Shown: positions 6,661-11,776 of the stretch, piece after piece
How positions within the stretch are numbered: the first letter of the stretch is position 1
Layout of the letters: every line of letters begins with the position of its first letter
Source: Bacteroidales bacterium UBA4347
GTDB lineage: Bacteria; Bacteroidota; Bacteroidia; Bacteroidales; P3
NCBI GenBank assembly: GCA_002394185.1
Contig: DGTB01000211.1
Coordinates: 1-11,776, forward strand
Direction: 5' to 3'
DNA: 11,776 nt
The notes under the pieces: generated by a model
Told to the model about the DNA's origin: nothing
What the model saw: only the letters and a program-made list of their open reading frames with translations
Database searches by the model: none
Position numbers and translations under genes: made by a program

Positions 6661-7605
6661 TCACCTCAGGGGCACATGCCTCTCTCTCTTGGTCTGTTTG
6701 CGGTTGAAGTGGGCTTGTTCGCGGATGGCGGGGGCCATGGTGGCGCGCTGGAATCGCTCCCACACCACCTCAACGGCCAGCTCCGAGGGATGAACCATAT
6801 CGGGGCCGTAGAAACGGTAGTCGCGCAGCTCGTCGAGCACTATCTCGTACGACGGGAAGTAGAGCGCCAGCGGCCTTTCCGGCGCAATGGCGGCCTTGCG
6901 TCCTTTGCTTTTCGGCGGCGACGGCGGCAGGTCGCGGTCCACCAACTCTTCGATGGCCAGCAGCAGCGTGCTCTTGCTGAGCTGGTTGCCATGGGCGCCG
7001 TCGCCGATATGTCGTATGGGCGACACCGTGAAGAGTGTATGCAGCATCGGGTAGCAGGCATGCAGTTCCTCCAGCAGCGGCCGCCACAAGGCCACGATGT
7101 CCTCCACGGTCATGCGTCGCCGCTCGAACATCTGCTGCGGGAGCTTGTGACAGTTGGCCACAACCTCCTCCGCGCCCCTTCTTTCCTCCTCCTGTTTCAG
7201 GCAATAAATCCATGCACTGCCGAAGGTGACCATCAGCAGCGACGCCTGCTGCAGGGCTTTATGCGCCTGGTGGATACGGCTGTTGCACGCCTCAAGGCAT
7301 TCCTCCGCCGTGGGGCGCGAGAAAGAGCCGTGGTGATGCCACGAGTGCCACAAGCCCTCGTGCTCCACCAGGTCCTCCTCCCCCACCTCGCGGTCTTCCA
7401 TCAGCCGCCTCAACGCCGACGCTATCGAGGCCGGATTGTAGAGCGTCCCGAAGGGATTCTGTTCTATATGCAACCCACTGTCGCGCATCAGCCCCCCTAT
7501 CTCGTCCGAGAAACAGGAGCCCAGGCTCACAATCCCTGTTGCATAGTCGATGCTGAACGGCATCGCCGGCACCCCGACGCGTGTAGTCATCTCCACCTCG
7601 TACAT
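6661..7605 (-). CDS. GSCFA-domain protein (SGNH-hydrolase-like)
   Basis: Protein of 314 residues with the family-defining block LGSCFSDEIG (28-37; S30 would be the nucleophile by analogy with GDSL/SGNH enzymes). Further conserved blocks are NPFGTLYNP (50-58), TFGSAW (127-132), NCHK (151-154), TVSPIRH (193-199), YFPSYEI (249-255) and DMVHPS (269-274), the last supplying the Asp/His pair typical of SGNH hydrolases. No signal peptide is evident. The natural substrate of GSCFA proteins is not established; an esterase or acetylhydrolase acting on a glycan is plausible. It starts 4 bases after the dnaE stop, so translation is probably coupled. The ATG at 7605 is used here, but M6 (7590) has a better-spaced GAGG upstream and is a real alternative. 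The C-terminus is Arg/Lys-rich (about 295-314). Confidence 0.92.
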   Translation of the reverse strand: MYEVEMTTRVGVPAMPFSIDYATGIVSLGSCFSDEIGGLMRDSGLHIEQNPFGTLYNPASIASALRRLMEDREVGEEDLVEHEGLWHSWHHHGSFSRPTAEECLEACNSRIHQAHKALQQASLLMVTFGSAWIYCLKQEEERRGAEEVVANCHKLPQQMFERRRMTVEDIVALWRPLLEELHACYPMLHTLFTVSPIRHIGDGAHGNQLSKSTLLLAIEELVDRDLPPSPPKSKGRKAAIAPERPLALYFPSYEIVLDELRDYRFYGPDMVHPSELAVEVVWERFQRATMAPAIREQAHFNRKQTKRERHVPLR

Positions 7606-7609
7606 ACCC

Positions 7610-10600
7610 TCAGCTTTTCAATATTGGTTGAACCTTGACAACACCCTTCAGCTGTTCCAAATCCTTCACCACATCGTGTGCCGACACCCTCAGCTCCTGC
7701 GTGTTGAGTGTTAGCGACAGATTGCGCGGTGCATCTATCACCTGCGCCTGCAGCGGCACCTCGCCGCGATGGGCATGGGCTATCTTCTTCAGGTTCTTGC
7801 AAAACGTTTCGTCAATCTTGTCCAGCGGCACTATGAACGACATCTTTGCCGTATACTTGTCCATCACCTTGCTCAGCAGCATCATCGACAGGATGCGCAA
7901 CTTCGTGAAGCTCTTGTCGGCTCCCGTCTTCTTGTCCTTGTAGTTGAATGTCCTCACCAGCGCCCTCACATACACAAATGTATTGTCCGTAAAGAAGTTC
8001 TTGAAGCTCGTGTACTCATCGTCATACAGGCGCAACTCGTAGCTGCCCGAGTAGTCGTCGATGACCATCGACCCGTAGGGGTTGCCCTTGCCCGACACAC
8101 CGTCTTTCACCCCCGACACCATGCCGGCAAACCTCACCTCGCGGCCCGACAGCTGCTCCAAAGCGCCAAGCTGCTCCACGCCGATATTGGTGAACATGCT
8201 TATCTCGTACTTGAAATCGTCCAGCGGGTGGCCCGAGAGGTAGGTCGATATCACCTCCTTCTCTGCCCGGCATCGCTCCAGCGTCGTCCACTCCGCGCAC
8301 TCCGGTATCGGCGGATGCTCCTCCTCGGCCAGTTCCTCGCTCATGCTGAAGATGCTCATCTGGTTGCTGCCGGCACCGTCCTGACGGCGGATGGCCCACT
8401 TCACCAGCTGGTCCATGTATGTCGGCGTGGTCTCCAGCTGGTTCTCTTTGTAGAAGTACTGCGCCCGGTGCATCGTCCCTATCCCGTCGAAGGCTCCCGC
8501 CTTCACCAGCACCTCCATGTTCTTCTTGTTCACCGAGTGCATGTCCACCCTCTTCAGGAAGTCGAACACATCTTTGTACAGTCCGCCTTTCTCCCTTTCC
8601 TCGATGATGGCCGCACTCGCCGCCTCGCCCATGCCGCTGATGGCGCACAGTCCGAAGCGTATCTTGCCCGTGGTGTCGACGGAGAAGTCCATGTCCGAGT
8701 AGTTCACACTCGGCGCCGCCACCTCCACGCCCTGCTTCCGGCAGTCGTCCATCAGCTCCGTGACGCGCTTGATGTCGCTCTGCGCACTCGTCATCACCGC
8801 CGCCATATACTCCGCCGGATAGTGCGCCTTCAGGTATGCCGTCTGGTACGCCACCCACGAATAGCAGGCCGCGTGCGATTTATTGAAAGCATACGAGGCA
8901 AACTTCTTCCACTCCTCCCATATTTTTGAGAGGATCTCCTTCGGATGGCCGTTCTTCTCGCCGCCCTCGTAGAAGAGCACCTCCAGCTCGTTCATCTTCT
9001 CAATCTGCTTCTTGCCCATGGCCTTGCGCAGCGTGTCGCTCTGGCCGCGCGTGAAGCCCGCCAGCAGGCGGCTCAAGAGCATCACCTGCTCCTGGTACAC
9101 CGTGATGCCGTACGTGTCCTTCAGGTACTTCTCCATCACCGGTATGTCGTACTCGATGGGCTTCCGTCCCTGCTTGCGGTCGATGAACTCAGGAATATTG
9201 TCCATAGGACCCGGGCGGTACAGCGCGTTCATAGCAATGAGGTCGTCGATCACATGCGGCTGCAGCTCACGCAGGTACTTCTGCATGCCCGCCGACTCAA
9301 ACTGGAACACGCCCACCGTGTTGCCCTCGCAAAACAGCTTGTACGTCAACTCGTCGTCCAGCGGCAGGTGGTCCACATCCACATCCTCTCCCCTGCTCTT
9401 CTTCACCATCCTCACACAATTCTTGATAATCGTCAGGTTCTTCAGCCCCAGGAAGTCCATCTTGATCAACCCCACATTCTCCACCACATGCCCGTCGTAC
9501 TGCGTCACCTGCACATACTCGTCGCTCTCCTTGTCGTACACCACACACACCGGCGCCACATCCGTAATGTCCTGCGCGCCGATAATCACTCCGCACGCGT
9601 GGATGCCTATCTGGCGGTTCGTGTCCTCCAGCTCCTCCGCGTACGTCAGCATCTGCTTCAGCTGCTCGTCGTCGCCCTGCATGATGGCCTTCAATTCCGG
9701 CACATACTTGTAGCAGTTCTTCAGGTTCACCTTCGGACTCTTCCCCTTCTCGTCCTTCACACTCTCCGGGAAACCCCTGTCGGGAATATAGCTCTTCAGC
9801 AGGTTCACCGTCGCCAGCGGCACCTTCTCCACTCTCCCCACGTCGGCAATCGAACTCTTCGTCGCCATGGTGCCGTAGGTGATGATATGCGCCACGCGCT
9901 CCTTGCCGTACTTCTGCGTCACCCACTCCAGCACCTTGCCGCGACCGGCATCGTCGAAGTCCACGTCGATATCGGGCAGCGAGATACGGTCCGGGTTCAG
10001 GAATCGCTCAAACAGCAAGTCGTACTTCAGCGGGTCCAGGTCCGTAATCCACAGGCAGTACGCCACCACGCTCCCGGCCGCGCTTCCGCGCCCCGGCCCC
10101 ACGCTCACACCCAGTTCCTCGCGCGCCGCACGTATATAGTCGCTCACAATCAGGAAGTAGCCCGGGAAACCCATCGTCTTTATCGTATGTAATTCGAACA
10201 CAATTCTCTCCCTCACCTCCTCGCTCAGCGCCGCCTTGATCTCCGCATCCGTCGGCTCTCCACTCCCCGCACTCCGCAGCTGCTCCCCTTGCGAAGGGGA
10301 GCTGTCCGAAGGACTGAGGGGTTCACTCCCCACGCGCCAATCCGCCCCCAGGTACCTCTTCCGCGCACCCTGCCACACCAGATGCTCCAGATAGTCGGCC
10401 TCGAACTTGATGCGGTACAGCTTCTTGTATCCTCCCAGCTTCTTGATTTTCTTCTCCGCCGCCTCCTGGCTCAGCACCACCTCGCCCTTCTCGTTGCGCG
10501 TGAACTCGTTGAAGAGGTCCTCCTCCGTCAATCGCGCGCGCCAGTCCTCCTCCTTGCCGAAACTCTCGGGAATGGGGAAGAACGGCATCAGCGGGTCGCT

Positions 10601-11638
10601 GTCGATACTGTACACCTCCACCTTCTCCGCCACCTCCAGCGTGTTCGCCAGCGCCTCCGGCAAGTCGGCAAACACCGCCTCCATCTCCTCCGGACTCTTC
10701 AGCCACTCCTGCTTCGTATAGTGCATGCGGTTCGGGTCCGCATAGTCCTTCTGCGTTGCCAGGCAAATCAGGTGGTCGTGCGCCTCGCCGTGACTCTCCT
10801 CCACAAAATGCGCGTCGTTCGTCGCCACCAGCTTGATCCCGTGCTTCCGCGCCAGCCTTATCAGCTCCGGCTCCACCTTCATCTGCCAGCGGTACGTCTC
10901 GTAGTTCGCGTTCGGCTTGTCCGTCTTGTGGCGCATCAGCTCTATGTAGTAGTCCTCGCCGAACACCCGCTTGAACCACAGCACCGCCTTCTCCGCACCC
11001 TCCAGGTCGCCTTTCATGATCAGCTGCGGAATCTCGCCGCCCAGACACGCCGAGCACACAATCAACCCCTCGTGGTACTTCTCCAGCACCTCGTGGTCTA
11101 TCCTCGGGCGGTTGTACAAACCGTCCGTATACGCTATCGACGCCAGCTTGCACAGCGAATGGTAACCCTGCAGGTTTTTCGCCAGCAATATCAGGTGGTA
11201 TCCGCTGCTGTCCACGATACGCTCGCGACCCGTCTCCGGGCTGATCTCCTTCAGGTTCTTGTCCTTGTCGTAGAGACTACGCCTCGCGCAGTAAGCCTCC
11301 GTACCCACTATCGGCTTGAAAATCTGTCTCTTCAACCCCTCCATCTCCTCCTGCAGCTCGCTCAGCTTCGGAGTTCCCTCAGGCACCTCGGTGTTCGTAT
11401 AGAGCTCCTCCACCTCCTTCATCTTGGCCTCCAACGTCTTCATCTTCTCCTTCACCTTCCCGTTCTCCTTGTTCACCGTGTCCAGGAAATCCTTGATACC
11501 GAACATATTGCCATGGTCCGTCAGGGCCATCGCATTCATCCCGTCCCCCTTGGCTTTCGCCACCAGATCCGGAACCTTCGACATTCCGTCCAACATCGAA
11601 TAATGTGAGTGTACGTGCAAATGAACAAACTGCGCCAT
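7610..11638 (-). CDS. dnaE: DNA polymerase III alpha subunit
   Basis: Catalytic subunit of the replicative DNA polymerase (1342 residues). The PHP domain (about 1-290) keeps the metal-site motifs HLHVHSHYS (H6, H8, H10), TDHGN (D41, H42) and TNDAHF (275-277). It carries a charged, probably coiled-coil insertion at about 55-107. The polymerase core has GPGRGSAAGS (514-523), the catalytic aspartates D558 and D560 in PDIDVDF, and D728 in LIKMDFLGL. A helix-hairpin-helix region (about 1025-1055) and an OB-fold (about 1165-1255) follow, as in DnaE1-type enzymes. I start at the ATG at 11636-11638: the protein then begins MAQFVHLHVH as in homologues, and an excellent promoter lies just upstream. The in-frame ATG at 11710 lies upstream of that promoter. 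A low-complexity Ser/Pro/Gly insertion at about 438-462 is encoded by a palindromic DNA element. The GSCFA gene follows after 4 bases. Confidence 0.98.
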   Translation of the reverse strand: MAQFVHLHVHSHYSMLDGMSKVPDLVAKAKGDGMNAMALTDHGNMFGIKDFLDTVNKENGKVKEKMKTLEAKMKEVEELYTNTEVPEGTPKLSELQEEMEGLKRQIFKPIVGTEAYCARRSLYDKDKNLKEISPETGRERIVDSSGYHLILLAKNLQGYHSLCKLASIAYTDGLYNRPRIDHEVLEKYHEGLIVCSACLGGEIPQLIMKGDLEGAEKAVLWFKRVFGEDYYIELMRHKTDKPNANYETYRWQMKVEPELIRLARKHGIKLVATNDAHFVEESHGEAHDHLICLATQKDYADPNRMHYTKQEWLKSPEEMEAVFADLPEALANTLEVAEKVEVYSIDSDPLMPFFPIPESFGKEEDWRARLTEEDLFNEFTRNEKGEVVLSQEAAEKKIKKLGGYKKLYRIKFEADYLEHLVWQGARKRYLGADWRVGSEPLSPSDSSPSQGEQLRSAGSGEPTDAEIKAALSEEVRERIVFELHTIKTMGFPGYFLIVSDYIRAAREELGVSVGPGRGSAAGSVVAYCLWITDLDPLKYDLLFERFLNPDRISLPDIDVDFDDAGRGKVLEWVTQKYGKERVAHIITYGTMATKSSIADVGRVEKVPLATVNLLKSYIPDRGFPESVKDEKGKSPKVNLKNCYKYVPELKAIMQGDDEQLKQMLTYAEELEDTNRQIGIHACGVIIGAQDITDVAPVCVVYDKESDEYVQVTQYDGHVVENVGLIKMDFLGLKNLTIIKNCVRMVKKSRGEDVDVDHLPLDDELTYKLFCEGNTVGVFQFESAGMQKYLRELQPHVIDDLIAMNALYRPGPMDNIPEFIDRKQGRKPIEYDIPVMEKYLKDTYGITVYQEQVMLLSRLLAGFTRGQSDTLRKAMGKKQIEKMNELEVLFYEGGEKNGHPKEILSKIWEEWKKFASYAFNKSHAACYSWVAYQTAYLKAHYPAEYMAAVMTSAQSDIKRVTELMDDCRKQGVEVAAPSVNYSDMDFSVDTTGKIRFGLCAISGMGEAASAAIIEEREKGGLYKDVFDFLKRVDMHSVNKKNMEVLVKAGAFDGIGTMHRAQYFYKENQLETTPTYMDQLVKWAIRRQDGAGSNQMSIFSMSEELAEEEHPPIPECAEWTTLERCRAEKEVISTYLSGHPLDDFKYEISMFTNIGVEQLGALEQLSGREVRFAGMVSGVKDGVSGKGNPYGSMVIDDYSGSYELRLYDDEYTSFKNFFTDNTFVYVRALVRTFNYKDKKTGADKSFTKLRILSMMLLSKVMDKYTAKMSFIVPLDKIDETFCKNLKKIAHAHRGEVPLQAQVIDAPRNLSLTLNTQELRVSAHDVVKDLEQLKGVVKVQPILKS
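10282..10324. repeat. Palindromic repeat element in frame within dnaE
   Basis: A perfect 9-bp inverted repeat GCTCCCCTT/AAGGGGAGC (10282-10290 and 10294-10302, 3-base loop GCG) is followed at once by a smaller one, GTCC-GAA-GGAC (10304-10314), and then TGAGGGGTTC. The pattern is typical of short dispersed bacterial palindromic repeats. It is translated in dnaE as a low-complexity stretch rich in Ser, Pro and Gly (about residues 438-461), just before the conserved block ERIVFEL...MGFPGYF, where homologues I can recall run directly from the KRY motif to a short acidic linker. The exact ends are uncertain. Confidence 0.7.
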
Positions 11639-11661
11639 AATATCCTTTTTCTTTTCGACTG

Positions 11662-11691
11662 CAAAAATACAACTTTTTCTCCACTCCACAA
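11662..11691 (-). promoter_or_regulatory. dnaE promoter (-33 and -7 boxes)
   Basis: On the minus strand TTTTTTTG, with its TTG at 11691-11689, is followed after 19 bases by TATTTTTG (11669-11662), matching the Bacteroidetes -33 TTTG and -7 TAnnTTTG elements. Transcription would begin near 11656, giving a leader of roughly 20 bases before the dnaE ATG at 11638. This is the best promoter in the window and probably drives dnaE, the GSCFA gene and perhaps the Sel1-repeat gene. Confidence 0.75.
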
Positions 11692-11776
11692 AAAAACATT
11701 TTTCACCCATTCCCCCACCCCTTACCCACCTCCCTCGCCCCCGATACGGCCGTTCTTATATTGTTTTTATATTGTT
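11692..11776. other. Intergenic sequence upstream of dnaE
   Basis: This stretch runs from the dnaE promoter to the window end. It is C-rich on the plus strand in its first two thirds (runs of CCCCC) and AT-rich in the last 25 bases. I see no gene, hairpin terminator or further promoter match in it. It may hold the leader or end of a gene outside the window. Confidence 0.4.

Noticed and set aside
7769..11608. Three long plus-strand open frames opposite dnaE (7769-8929, 8945-10192, 10289-11608)
   Set aside because: They are His/Leu/Arg-rich antisense shadows of dnaE, whose identity is certain.
11639..11710. Upstream ATG at 11710 as start of dnaE
   Set aside because: The extra 24 codons span the -33/-7 promoter, and homologous proteins begin at the HLHVH region.
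1..11747. 10-bp inverted repeat ATCGGGGGCG (1-10) and CGCCCCCGAT (11738-11747) near both window ends
   Set aside because: It is short and GC-rich, the window ends are arbitrary, and no transposase or target duplication accompanies it; chance is likely.
1..11776. A new defence, secretion or biosynthetic system
   Set aside because: Every protein gene falls in a recognisable family, mostly housekeeping, and the neighbours do not form a coherent unknown cassette.

Overview
The window looks like chromosomal DNA from a fairly GC-rich member of the Bacteroidales. The evidence is the promoter elements (TAnnTTTG -7 boxes, one with a TTTG -33 box 19-20 nt upstream), the protein families (GSCFA protein, lipoprotein-type TPR sensor kinase, PEGA/Sel1-repeat protein) and a DnaE with the Bacteroidetes-style motif order. 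The genus cannot be fixed from the sequence alone. Seven protein genes fill the window, all on the minus strand. The only plus-strand gene is a tRNA-Cys.

Layout in minus-strand transcription order: (1) dnaE (11638-7612 plus stop) has its own clear promoter at 11662-11691. Four bases after it comes a GSCFA-domain gene (7605-6661), and 30 bases after that a secreted PEGA + Sel1-repeat protein (6630-5110) built on eight tandem 36-residue units. (2) After a 120-base gap holding a 13-bp direct repeat come ddl (D-Ala-D-Ala ligase, 4989-3958) and, 11 bases on, a SAM methyltransferase (3946-3104). This unit ends in a strong hairpin at 3071-3101, which also terminates the convergent tRNA-Cys (2992-3065). 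(3) A compact divergent promoter region (about 2866-2991) drives tRNA-Cys rightward and a two-component operon leftward: a lipobox-bearing TPR sensor histidine kinase (2865-865) followed 15 bases later by a response regulator (849-46).

Functionally this is mostly housekeeping: replication (dnaE), peptidoglycan precursor synthesis (ddl), a tRNA, and an envelope-sensing kinase/regulator pair whose signal is unknown. I see no mobile-element genes, CRISPR array or recognisable defence system, and no convincing wholly new system.

The points most worth a second look are: a palindromic repeat inserted in frame in the dnaE coding sequence (about 10282-10324); a reversal of G/C strand bias between the left and right parts of the window although all protein genes point the same way; the 13-bp direct repeats upstream of ddl, one of which resembles a DnaA box; and the apparently leaderless promoter of the sensor kinase.
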